This document shows positions 7,224 to 13,600 of a DNA stretch of 14,083 nt, in pieces. Every line of letters begins with the position of its first letter. Positions within the stretch are counted from its first letter, which is position 1. Position numbers and translations under genes: made by a program. This DNA is from BMS3Bbin07 sp036244995 (GTDB taxonomy: Bacteria; Nitrospirota; Thermodesulfovibrionia; Thermodesulfovibrionales; JdFR-85). The notes under the pieces are model-generated. The model was given only the letters and a program-made list of their open reading frames with translations. It had not been told where the DNA came from and did not search any database. Location: NCBI GenBank assembly GCA_036244995.1, contig BTTF01000058.1:1-14083 (forward strand). The letters are read 5' to 3'.

Positions 7224-8441
7224 ATGAGAAGCAAGTACAAATTTAACACTATAGAAGAGGCCATTGAAGATATCAGACAGGGGAAGATCATCATACTCGT
7301 TGACGACGAGGACAGAGAAAACGAAGGGGACCTCTGCATAGCAGCAGAAAAGGTGACCCCGGAGACAATAAACTTTATGGCAAAGCATGGCAGGGGTTTG
7401 ATCTGCCTCAGTCTGACCCCGGAGAGGATAGACGAGCTTCGACTCCCCATGATGACCAATGCAAACTCCTCTCCCTATGGAACGGCCTTTACAGTATCCA
7501 TTGAGGCCAAGAGGGGGGTAACCACCGGCATTTCAGCCCATGACCGGGCAACCACAATCCTTACAGCCATTAACCCGAAATCAGGGCCTGAAGACATTGT
7601 CAAACCGGGACATATCTTTCCCCTCAGGTCCAGGGCAGGCGGAGTGCTGCAGAGGGCAGGTCAGACAGAGGGTTCGGTAGACCTTGCCCGGCTCGCCGGA
7701 CTCTACCCTGCCGGGGTCATTTGTGAAATAATGGACGAGGACGGCACCATGGCACGGGTGCCGCAGTTGATGGAGTTTGCAGGCAAACACAAACTGAAGA
7801 TCATAACCGTTAAAGACCTTATAGAACACCGCATGCGCAAAGAAACACTCGTAAAAAGAGTGGCGGAGGTAAAACTCCCGACATCCTACGGTGGAGAGTT
7901 CAGGGCGATTGTATATGAAAACATGGTTGACAACAATGTGCACCTCGCCCTTGTAAAAGGAGATATATCTCCCGAAGAACCGACACTCGTAAGGGTCCAC
8001 TCCGAGTGCCTCACAGGTGATGTTTTTGGTTCAAAGAGGTGTGACTGCGGAGACCAGCTCCATGCGGCCATGAAGATAGTGGAAGAGGCCGGAAAGGGTG
8101 TTATACTTTATATGAGACAGGAAGGCCGGGGGATAGGACTTGCCAACAAACTCCGTGCATATGTCCTGCAGGATGAAGGTCTTGACACTGTAGAGGCAAA
8201 TATCAGGCTCGGCTTTAAGCCGGACCTGAGAGATTATGGAATAGGTGCCCAGATACTTGTTGATACAGGAGTGAAGAAGATCAGGCTGATGACAAACAAC
8301 CCGCGCAAGATAGTCGGGCTTGAGGGCTATGGCCTGCAGGTAGTTGAACGGATACCTGTTGAGATGAAACCTGGAGAAAAGAACCGTGATTATCTGAAAA
8401 CAAAAAAGAAAAAACTCGGCCACCTGCTGGAAAAAGTATGA
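7224..8441 (+). CDS. ribBA: Bifunctional DHBP synthase / GTP cyclohydrolase II
   Basis: This 405-residue fusion carries both entry enzymes of the riboflavin pathway. Residues 6-204 are 3,4-dihydroxy-2-butanone-4-phosphate synthase, with the acidic DDEDRENEGD motif (27-36), HGRGLICLSL, and GHIFPLRSRAGG through the EGSVDLARLAG helix. Residues ~208-400 are GTP cyclohydrolase II. The zinc cysteines C262, C273 and C275 (CLTGDVFGSKRCDCGDQ) are present, followed by RQEGRGIGL and DLRDYGIGAQIL. One half turns ribulose-5-phosphate into the four-carbon unit and the other opens GTP. All key residues I can place are present, so both activities are expected. A strong AAAGGAGG site precedes ATG 7224. Confidence 0.97.
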   Translation: MRSKYKFNTIEEAIEDIRQGKIIILVDDEDRENEGDLCIAAEKVTPETINFMAKHGRGLICLSLTPERIDELRLPMMTNANSSPYGTAFTVSIEAKRGVTTGISAHDRATTILTAINPKSGPEDIVKPGHIFPLRSRAGGVLQRAGQTEGSVDLARLAGLYPAGVICEIMDEDGTMARVPQLMEFAGKHKLKIITVKDLIEHRMRKETLVKRVAEVKLPTSYGGEFRAIVYENMVDNNVHLALVKGDISPEEPTLVRVHSECLTGDVFGSKRCDCGDQLHAAMKIVEEAGKGVILYMRQEGRGIGLANKLRAYVLQDEGLDTVEANIRLGFKPDLRDYGIGAQILVDTGVKKIRLMTNNPRKIVGLEGYGLQVVERIPVEMKPGEKNRDYLKTKKKKLGHLLEKV

Positions 8442-8485
8442 CAATGTTTGGTAACTGTCAAATAAACTTACTTATTCTTTAAATA

Positions 8486-8505
8486 GTCAATTGTCAATTG
8501 TCAAT
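8486..8505. repeat. Tandem 7-bp repeat in the ribBA-ribH spacer
   Basis: GTCAATT is repeated as GTCAATT, GTCAATT and GTCAAT without gaps, about 2.9 copies. It lies between ribBA and the AAAGGGAGG ribosome-binding site of ribH. The spacer (8442-8522) is AT rich and has no clear terminator, so ribH is probably read through from ribBA. The repeat could be replication slippage or a protein-binding site. Confidence 0.6.
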
Positions 8506-8522
8506 CTTAAAGGGAGGTTTTC

Positions 8523-8984
8523 ATGAATATTTATGAAGGTGAACTAAATGGCAAGGGCCTGAAGTTTTGTATTATAACAAGCCGTTTTAATGATTTTATC
8601 ACCGGCAAACTGACGGAAGGCGCCATTGATGCACTGAAGAGACACGGCACATCAGAGAAGGATATTGACCTGGTGCGGGTGCCCGGTGCATTTGAGCTGC
8701 CGCTTATTGTAAGGAAGCTGGCACAAAAGGGTACTTATAATGCAATTATAGCCCTCGGCGCTATTATAAGAGGCTCAACCCCTCATTTCGACTATGTGGC
8801 TGCCGAGGCGTCCAAGGGCATTGCCGTAGCCGGCATGGAGACGGGAGTCCCTGTTTCATTTGGGGTAATAACATCGGATACAATTGAGCAGGCCATTGAA
8901 CGTGCAGGTTCAAAGGCCGGCAATAAAGGCTGGGATGCCGCCATGACAGCCCTGGAGATGGCCAATCTGATGAAGAAAATATAG
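8523..8984 (+). CDS. ribH: 6,7-dimethyl-8-ribityllumazine synthase
   Basis: This 153-residue protein has the usual length of lumazine synthase. It shows ITSRFNDFI near the N terminus, VPGAFELP (53-60), GAIIRGSTPHFDYV (79-92) with the catalytic histidine H88, and FGVITSDTIEQA. It condenses the RibB product (butanone phosphate) with the pyrimidine made from GTP to give lumazine, the substrate of RibE. Such proteins assemble as pentamers or 60-mer capsids. The start has a strong AAAGGGAGG site. Only three bases separate the stop from nusB, a pairing that is very common in bacteria. Confidence 0.97.
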   Translation: MNIYEGELNGKGLKFCIITSRFNDFITGKLTEGAIDALKRHGTSEKDIDLVRVPGAFELPLIVRKLAQKGTYNAIIALGAIIRGSTPHFDYVAAEASKGIAVAGMETGVPVSFGVITSDTIEQAIERAGSKAGNKGWDAAMTALEMANLMKKI

Positions 8985-8987
8985 ATT

Positions 8988-9404
8988 ATGAAAAGAAGAA
9001 AGGCAAGGGAATATGCCCTGCAGATACTATATCAATGTGACCTGACCAAAAACTCTCCCGACAGATTGAATTTTGAGGCCTTCTGGAGGGAAAATCCTGC
9101 ACCTGATGATGTAAAGGCATTCACCGAGGAGCTTGTCCGCGGCACACTCAAAAATCTTGCCCGTATAGATTCATTAATAAAGTCTGTGGTCGAACACTGG
9201 GAGATGAAAAGGATGGCTGCAGTTGACAGGAATATACTGAGGTTTGCCACATACGAACTTCTTTACAAGAACGATGTCCCTGCTGCCGTTACCCTGAACG
9301 AGGCAATAGAGATCGCAAAGAAGTTTTCAGCTAAAGAGTCATCTTCATTTATCAACGGCCTGCTGGACAGGATAGCAAAGAAACTGAAGAAGAGAATGCA
9401 CTGA
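8988..9404 (+). CDS. nusB: Transcription antitermination protein NusB
   Basis: This 138-residue, largely helical protein begins KRRKAREYALQILYQCDL, the typical NusB opening, with an arginine-rich N terminus for binding boxA RNA. It also contains DRNILRFATYELLY and VTLNEAIEIAKKFS, and ends with FINGLLDRIAKKL. NusB with NusE (S10) binds boxA and helps antitermination and processing of rRNA transcripts. The length is normal. It follows ribH after three bases and precedes the phosphoesterase by ten, so it appears to be part of the lepA-rib operon. Confidence 0.96.
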   Translation: MKRRKAREYALQILYQCDLTKNSPDRLNFEAFWRENPAPDDVKAFTEELVRGTLKNLARIDSLIKSVVEHWEMKRMAAVDRNILRFATYELLYKNDVPAAVTLNEAIEIAKKFSAKESSSFINGLLDRIAKKLKKRMH

Positions 9405-9414
9405 GAGATGCTAT

Positions 9415-10140
9415 ATGCTATATGCTGTAATCTCGGATGTCCACTCCAATCTTGAGGCACTAAATGCAGTAATCAAGGACATCAGGAAGAGAGAGATTGA
9501 AAATATCCTGTTCCTGGGCGACGCAGTCGGATATGGACCCAATCCGAATGAATGCATTGAGCTGCTTAAAAAAGAGTGCATGGTCCTTCTTGCAGGAAAC
9601 CATGACCGTGCAGTTACCGGGGACACGCCGTTAGTACGCTTTAATGAAAATGCCAGGGCCGCAGTGCAGTGGACAATAGAGCATATAACAGGGGGAAACC
9701 TTGAATTCCTTGGAAAGCTGGACATACTGAAAGTGATGGAGAAGGATAATCTCTGCCTCGTACATTCCACACCAAAAGAACCTGATGCATGGCGTTACAT
9801 AATTACACTTAATGATGCAGGGGTTAATTTCCAATATTTTGAACAAAAGATATGCCTGGCAGGTCATAGTCACGCACCATTTATAATAGAAAAGCTCCCA
9901 TCCGGTGAGCTCATCCTTTATAAGGACAGCGCTACCTTCTCAGAGGCTGCACGGTATATCATCAATGCAGGCAGTGTCGGACAACCAAGGGACAGGGATC
10001 CAAGGGCTGCCTATGCAGTCTTGACTGAAGGGAAAGTGGAAATAATCCGTGTTGACTATAACTTCAGAGAGACGCAGAGAAAGATGAGAGAAGCCGGACT
10101 GCCCAAATTCCTGATAGAGAGGCTGGAGAAGGGGATGTGA
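9415..10140 (+). CDS. Calcineurin-like metallophosphoesterase (YfcE/MJ0936-type)
   Basis: This 241-residue protein carries the full metallophosphoesterase set. It has SDVHSNLEAL with D8 and H10, LGDAVGYGPNP with D36, GNHDRA (61-66), a VHSTP histidine and AGHSHAPF in the C-terminal third, followed by NAGSVGQPRD. Two metal ions should be bound. Relatives are phosphodiesterases or phosphatases whose substrate is usually not predictable. The start lies in a tandem ATGCTAT repeat offering ATGs at 9408, 9415 and 9422 in three frames, and only 9415 opens this protein. GAGAG at 9403-9407 is its likely ribosome-binding site. A nine-G run lies 7 bases after the stop. Confidence 0.9.
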   Translation: MLYAVISDVHSNLEALNAVIKDIRKREIENILFLGDAVGYGPNPNECIELLKKECMVLLAGNHDRAVTGDTPLVRFNENARAAVQWTIEHITGGNLEFLGKLDILKVMEKDNLCLVHSTPKEPDAWRYIITLNDAGVNFQYFEQKICLAGHSHAPFIIEKLPSGELILYKDSATFSEAARYIINAGSVGQPRDRDPRAAYAVLTEGKVEIIRVDYNFRETQRKMREAGLPKFLIERLEKGM

Positions 10141-10178
10141 ATAACCCGGGGGGGGGCAGGTCAGAAAAAGGTTCATCT

Positions 10179-10625
10179 TCACTGAATCCACAATAACTTT
10201 CTGTGTATCCATCCCTTATCACCAAATTCATCCAGCACCTTTATCCATGTCCCCTTTCTCTTGATCACCTTAAAGGAATCATATTTTATAGCCGGACTCA
10301 TAGCGCTTTTTTTAAACCTTGTACCCGGCCCTGTCCTGACATTCGCCTTATCTACTTTAACCACTGAACATTTGATTTTAGCGGTAACCAGTCTCCCATG
10401 AATCCAGTGCAGATCGCCATCAACATCCTGAACCTTATACCAGCCTTTTCTTTTGGCTATCTTCTTCAGGGCCGTATATTTGAAGACAAGCCAACTCTTT
10501 TCATATCTGGTTCCGGGTCCGCCTCTCAGATTGGCCTCAGGCACGTTAACACACAATGCAAAGGCATAATTATTAAAGAGAAACATCAACGAGACAAGCA
10601 GTCCATATAGCAGTATCTTCTTCAT
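10179..10625 (-). CDS. Exported protein with two bacterial SH3 domains
   Basis: A 148-residue protein. The first 23 residues form a Sec signal peptide (MKK, a hydrophobic run, then AFA before LC). Two SH3-type-3 repeats follow, at about 25-80 and 87-145. Each has a VxxANLRGGPGT- or ANVRTGPGT-type loop, a (F/A)K..Y helix turn and a W(I/Y)KV.D..GD.(H/G)WIH end. SH3b domains typically bind peptidoglycan or other envelope components, so it probably acts in the periplasm. I chose ATG 10625 because it directly starts the signal peptide. An upstream ATG at 10655 would add ten residues and lie upstream of the predicted promoter -10 box. No lipobox is present. It is convergent with the phosphoesterase and divergent from purB, so it stands alone. 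Confidence 0.88.
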   Translation of the reverse strand: MKKILLYGLLVSLMFLFNNYAFALCVNVPEANLRGGPGTRYEKSWLVFKYTALKKIAKRKGWYKVQDVDGDLHWIHGRLVTAKIKCSVVKVDKANVRTGPGTRFKKSAMSPAIKYDSFKVIKRKGTWIKVLDEFGDKGWIHRKLLWIQ

Positions 10626-10637
10626 TACAATGTTAAT

Positions 10638-10666
10638 TATATACTCAAAGCACATACTAATATCAA
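10638..10666 (-). promoter_or_regulatory. Possible promoter of the SH3-protein gene
   Basis: On the minus strand, TTGATA (10666-10661) and TATATA (10643-10638) are separated by 17 bases, a fair sigma-70-type match. Transcription would start about 6 bases before ATG 10625, so the message would be nearly leaderless. This agrees with the absence of a visible ribosome-binding site. Confidence 0.4.
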
Positions 10667-10695
10667 GCCCTTATCCTGTCCCCCCTCATCATGGA

Positions 10696-10725
10696 TTGTC
10701 AAACACCGCATACAACCTGTAAAAT
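10696..10725 (+). promoter_or_regulatory. Probable sigma-70-type promoter of purB
   Basis: TTGTCA (10696-10701) and TAAAAT (10720-10725) are separated by 18 bases, each one base from consensus. They lie 51 bases ahead of ATG 10776. A weak GACTC/GAGTC dyad lies in the leader. I see no purine riboswitch. Confidence 0.55.
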
Positions 10726-10775
10726 ATAGACTCCGTTTTCACAAAAAAGAGTCGGATGATGGAGGACAGGGAAAA

Positions 10776-12074
10776 ATGATACCACGATACACGCGGAAGG
10801 TAATGGAGAAGATATGGACACTTGAGAGCAAATACAGGAAATGGCTTGAGGTGGAGATAGCCGCCTGCGAGGCATGGGCGGAGATGGGGGACATCCCGCA
10901 GGACGCACTCAACGTCATCAAGGAAAAGGCTGGATTCGATACAGAAAGGATCGACGAGATAGAGGCCACTGTCAAACATGATGTAATCGCCTTTCTCACC
11001 TCAGTGTCCGAGCATGTAGGGCCTGAGGCCCGCTATATTCATAAGGGGCTAACATCATCGGATATACTTGACACAGCCCTTGCCCTGCTGATGCGTGATG
11101 CAGCAGATATTATTATCAGTGATATCGAGACACTCCTTTACGTCCTTAAAGAACAGGCATACAGGCACAAGGACACACCCTGCATGGGCCGCAGTCATGG
11201 TATTCATGCGGAACCAATGACCTTTGGTCTCAAATTCGCCCTCTGGCATGAAGATATGAAACGCAACCTCGAAAGGATGAAGAGGGCTAAAGATGTAATC
11301 TCCGCCGGCAAGCTTTCAGGCGCTGTTGGGACATTCTCCAACATCCCGCCGCAGATTGAAGAAATGGTCCTTTCAAGGCTTGGGTTAAAACCGGAGCCAG
11401 TTGCCACCCAGGTAGTTCAAAGGGACAGGCATGCCGAGTATCTGGTCACCCTTGCCATTGTGGCCGCCTGCATGGAGAAGATCGCCGTAGAAATACGGCA
11501 CCTCCAGAGGACAGAGGTGCTGGAGGCTGAAGAGCCCTTTACAGTCGGGCAGAAAGGCTCCTCTGCAATGCCGCATAAACGAAACCCCGTAGGCAGTGAA
11601 AACCTCTCGGGCCTTGCCCGCATTGTAAGGGCTAATTCCATGGCAGCCCTTGAAAACATACCCCTATGGCATGAGAGGGATATATCGCACTCCTCTGTTG
11701 AGAGGGTAATAATACCTGACAGCACAATCCTTGTTGATTACATGCTGAACAGGCTGACGGGCATACTTGAAGGCCTTCAGCTCTATCCTGAAAGGATGAA
11801 GGCAAACATGATGCGGAGCTTTGGCCTGTACAATTCACAGCGTGTTATGCTCGCCCTCACTGAAAAGGGGCTCAGCCGTGAGGAGGCCTATGCCCTTGTA
11901 CAGCGTAATGCAATGAAAAGTTGGGAGGAGGAGAGGGATTTTCAAACCTTGCTCAAGCAGGACCCTGATGTAACAAGACACTTGTCCGCTGAGGAACTCG
12001 ACACCCTGTTTAACCTCTCATATTACCTTAGAAATGTGGATTATATATTCAAACGTGTCTTTGAAAATGCATAA
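10776..12074 (+). CDS. purB: Adenylosuccinate lyase
   Basis: This 432-residue protein belongs to the fumarase/aspartase superfamily. It has KGLTSSDILDT (90-100), GRSHGIHAEP with catalytic H141, and the signature GSSAMPHKRNP (261-271) with the loop serines S262/S263. The C-terminal domain has an RSFGLYNSQR segment that fits the purB subgroup. It releases fumarate from SAICAR and from adenylosuccinate, so it acts twice in purine synthesis. The start is supported by GGAGGA upstream. It appears monocistronic: it has its own promoter, and the ArsR gene after it has another. Confidence 0.97.
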   Translation: MIPRYTRKVMEKIWTLESKYRKWLEVEIAACEAWAEMGDIPQDALNVIKEKAGFDTERIDEIEATVKHDVIAFLTSVSEHVGPEARYIHKGLTSSDILDTALALLMRDAADIIISDIETLLYVLKEQAYRHKDTPCMGRSHGIHAEPMTFGLKFALWHEDMKRNLERMKRAKDVISAGKLSGAVGTFSNIPPQIEEMVLSRLGLKPEPVATQVVQRDRHAEYLVTLAIVAACMEKIAVEIRHLQRTEVLEAEEPFTVGQKGSSAMPHKRNPVGSENLSGLARIVRANSMAALENIPLWHERDISHSSVERVIIPDSTILVDYMLNRLTGILEGLQLYPERMKANMMRSFGLYNSQRVMLALTEKGLSREEAYALVQRNAMKSWEEERDFQTLLKQDPDVTRHLSAEELDTLFNLSYYLRNVDYIFKRVFENA

Positions 12075-12100
12075 CACACATTAAGGAAAGCATTTTTCTC

Positions 12101-12129
12101 TTGACAGGAATATAAAAATATAATAATAT
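12101..12129 (+). promoter_or_regulatory. Strong promoter of the arsR-dsrEFH-like operon with candidate operator
   Basis: A perfect -35 TTGACA (12101-12106) and TAATAT (12124-12129) are separated by exactly 17 bases, about 48 bases before the arsR start. The spacer and -10 region contain an AT-rich dyad: AATAT (12109-12113) mirrored by ATATT (12126-12130). AT-rich inverted repeats overlapping the promoter are typical of ArsR/SqrR operators, so autoregulation by the encoded repressor is likely. The operator assignment is inference. Confidence 0.7.
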
Positions 12130-12176
12130 TTGAATGTATAGTTCTGGCGTTCGTTTACTTGTAAAGAGGAGGATAT

Positions 12177-12518
12177 ATGCGGTCACTGGGACAGAGGGCA
12201 GAGCTATTGAGGGTTATTGCCCATCCGGCAAGGATCAGGATACTTGAGGAGCTCACAAAGGGTGTGAAGTGTGTGAGTGATTTTGAGGAGTTTTTAGAGA
12301 TAAGTCAGCCCAACATATCACAACACCTCTCATTACTCAGAAATCACGGAATTATTGATTACTATATGGATGGAAGACTGAGATGCTACTTCCTTGTTGA
12401 TCCGGTAATTCCGAATATCCTGGAACTGCTTGAAAAGGACTATCCCGAGTCTCTCCCTGCACCTGCATGTTGTCCTGTTACAAAAAAAGGGAAGTACCCG
12501 GGAGACAGGAGAAGGTAA
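12177..12518 (+). CDS. ArsR-family repressor, possible persulfide/reactive-sulfur sensor
   Basis: This 113-residue winged-helix protein has the ArsR layout: an AHPARIRILEEL helix (15-26), then the recognition region SQPNISQHLSLLRNHGII (43-60), and a DGRLRCYFLVD wing. Cysteines are at 32, 70, 98 and 99. C32 sits in GVKCVSDF, where metal sensors have ELCVCDL, but the second cysteine of that motif is replaced by Ser34. This argues against the classical arsenic/cadmium site. C32 and C98 are 66 residues apart, the spacing I recall for the disulfide/tetrasulfide pair in SqrR and BigR. With sulfur-relay genes directly downstream, a sulfide or persulfide sensor is the best reading. The start has a strong GAGGAGG site. 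Confidence 0.85.
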   Translation: MRSLGQRAELLRVIAHPARIRILEELTKGVKCVSDFEEFLEISQPNISQHLSLLRNHGIIDYYMDGRLRCYFLVDPVIPNILELLEKDYPESLPAPACCPVTKKGKYPGDRRR

Positions 12519-12552
12519 ATATTCGAAATTACCATTTATACAGGAGGACAAA

Positions 12553-12897
12553 ATGCAAAAAGAGATAGTCATGTTTCTCTCCACCACACCGTACAGCTTT
12601 GAAAACACCCATACTATTTTCAGGCTCGCAGATGCCGCACTGAAAAAGGGACATAAGGTAAGGCTGATTGCATCAGGCGATGGGGTATTCTCCATAGTGA
12701 AGGGACAACTGCCACAGTCTCTCTCTGTAATGGAGGACCTTGTCGGCAGGGGACTCAAGGTGGATATATGAACCGGCTGCATGCAGGGCCGCGGTCTTGC
12801 GGCTGAAGATTCCGTTGAAGGCGGAGAGATGAGTTCTCTAAAAGGTCTCTTCGATGTGATAAAGACCAACCCGGTATTTTTAAACTTCGGGATATAG
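12553..12897 (+). CDS. DsrE/TusD-like sulfur-relay selenoprotein (Sec73 encoded by in-frame TGA)
   Basis: The frame runs from ATG 12553, after AGGAGG, to TAG 12895-12897. It has a single in-frame TGA at 12769-12771 and gives 114 residues if that codon is selenocysteine. Before the TGA lie a DsrE-fold first half: FLSTTPYSFENT, an ADAALKKGHKV helix, SGDGVF and GLKVDI. After it comes TGCMQGRGLAAED, then a helical end (SSLKGLFDVI). Residue 73 matches the catalytic cysteine of TusD (NICVAAALRRG): in both, Arg lies at +7 and Gly at +8. With C76 it gives UxxC. DsrE carries sulfur as a persulfide for relay to DsrC/TusA-type partners. The alternative is a nonsense mutation, but a SECIS-like hairpin and intact downstream coding argue against decay. 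No selenocysteine machinery gene is in view. Confidence 0.83.
12784..12805 (+). promoter_or_regulatory. Candidate bacterial SECIS hairpin after the Sec TGA
   Basis: GCCGC (12788-12792) and GCGGC (12799-12803) form a perfect 5-bp GC stem with the loop GGUCUU. CA (12784-12785) can pair with UG (12804-12805) across a two-G bulge. The stem begins 16 nt and the loop 21 nt after the TGA. The loop opens with GG and contains GGUCU, as in the E. coli fdhF element (loop AGGUCU). It lies in coding sequence, as bacterial SECIS elements must. SelB recognition is inference. Confidence 0.7.
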
Positions 12898-12905
12898 GAG
12901 GAGGC

Positions 12906-13259
12906 ATGGGAGACATCAGCATAATCTTGAGAAGGCCGCCTTACGGCACTGTCGACGCCTCTGAGGCCATTCGTCATGCCTTGGGGGGTGTTGTAGAGGA
13001 TATTGCAGTCAAGCTCATCCTTGTGGACGGAGGGGTAAATGCAGCACGTAGAAATCAGGATACCTCCGGCAGCGAATATATAAACGCAGGGGAAGGAATC
13101 AGAGACTGCATTGATATGGGCGTTGATGTATATGCTGATAAACTTTCATTAAAGGATTCTTATCTTGAGGCTAACGGGATCGAAGAGGGTGTTATTATTG
13201 CAAGCAGCTCTGAAATTGCAGAACTCGTGAAAGAATCAGACACAACAATAATTTTCTAA
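12906..13259 (+). CDS. DsrF/TusC-like sulfur-relay subunit
   Basis: A 117-residue DsrE-fold protein, the normal length of TusC/DsrF. It opens ISIILRRPPYGTVDASEAIRHALG, the same plan as TusC (strand, P.GT, helix), followed by VKLILVDGGVNAA and ending with SDTTIIF. TusC has cysteines in its WVCAAS region; the matching segment here is VYADKLSLKDS, without cysteine, so its only cysteine is C68. It is therefore probably a structural partner of the redox-active DsrE-like subunit in a heterohexamer. GGAGGAGG precedes its ATG, 8 bases after the selenoprotein stop, so the operon is tight. Confidence 0.85.
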   Translation: MGDISIILRRPPYGTVDASEAIRHALGGVVEDIAVKLILVDGGVNAARRNQDTSGSEYINAGEGIRDCIDMGVDVYADKLSLKDSYLEANGIEEGVIIASSSEIAELVKESDTTIIF

Positions 13260-13306
13260 GTCCAACGCTGGCAGTATTGGAACGCTTAACAAAGGAGGCT
13301 TTAAAA

Positions 13307-13588
13307 ATGCTTGTAATTATAAAGAGTGCACCTGATACCCAGGAAGCTAAAAGGGGAATTAAACTTGCGAGAGATATGGCTGCAGATATCTGCCTGATTC
13401 AAAACGCAGTCTATTTCGCCCAGATCGAGAGACTCGAGGGCTTCTGCGGCACGGCTTACGCCGTAAAGGAAGATATTCAGCTCAGGGGACTTCAGGAAGA
13501 TGACATCGAGAGAGAACTGAAGATAATCGGATGGGATGAACTTATCGATATAATGACAGGTGAAGACAAGGCAATTGGTGCATTTTAA
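13307..13588 (+). CDS. DsrH/TusB-like sulfur-relay subunit
   Basis: This is a 93-residue protein if started at ATG 13307. I prefer this over an in-frame ATG at 13277 because AAAGGAGG at 13291-13298 is well spaced from 13307 and the family motif begins at once (MLVIIKSAP). It matches TusB in CLIQNAVYFA (TusB LLLQDGV), AYAVKEDIQLRGL (TusB VYALNEDLIARGL) and IGWDELIDI. TusB/DsrH completes the hexamer with the DsrE and DsrF subunits. Cysteines are at 29 and 47. The C20 described for DsrH has no counterpart, so a catalytic role is unlikely. The operon probably ends here, at the terminator at 13689-13715. Confidence 0.88.
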   Translation: MLVIIKSAPDTQEAKRGIKLARDMAADICLIQNAVYFAQIERLEGFCGTAYAVKEDIQLRGLQEDDIERELKIIGWDELIDIMTGEDKAIGAF

Positions 13589-13600
13589 GCATAGAAATCA

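Noticed and set aside
12064..12097. AAAATGC...GCATTTT stem as purB terminator
   Set aside because: Only 7 AT-rich pairs with a 19-base loop, and the left arm is in coding sequence; too weak to call.
12430..12771. Open frame from ATG 12430 reading into the DsrE-like gene and ending at the TGA
   Set aside because: The first 41 codons lie inside the ArsR gene in another frame. The strong AGGAGG site and family homology put the start at ATG 12553, and the TGA is better read as selenocysteine.
12781..12897. Separate small gene starting at ATG 12781 after the TGA
   Set aside because: No ribosome-binding site, and the segment is the missing C-terminal half of the DsrE-like protein in the same frame.
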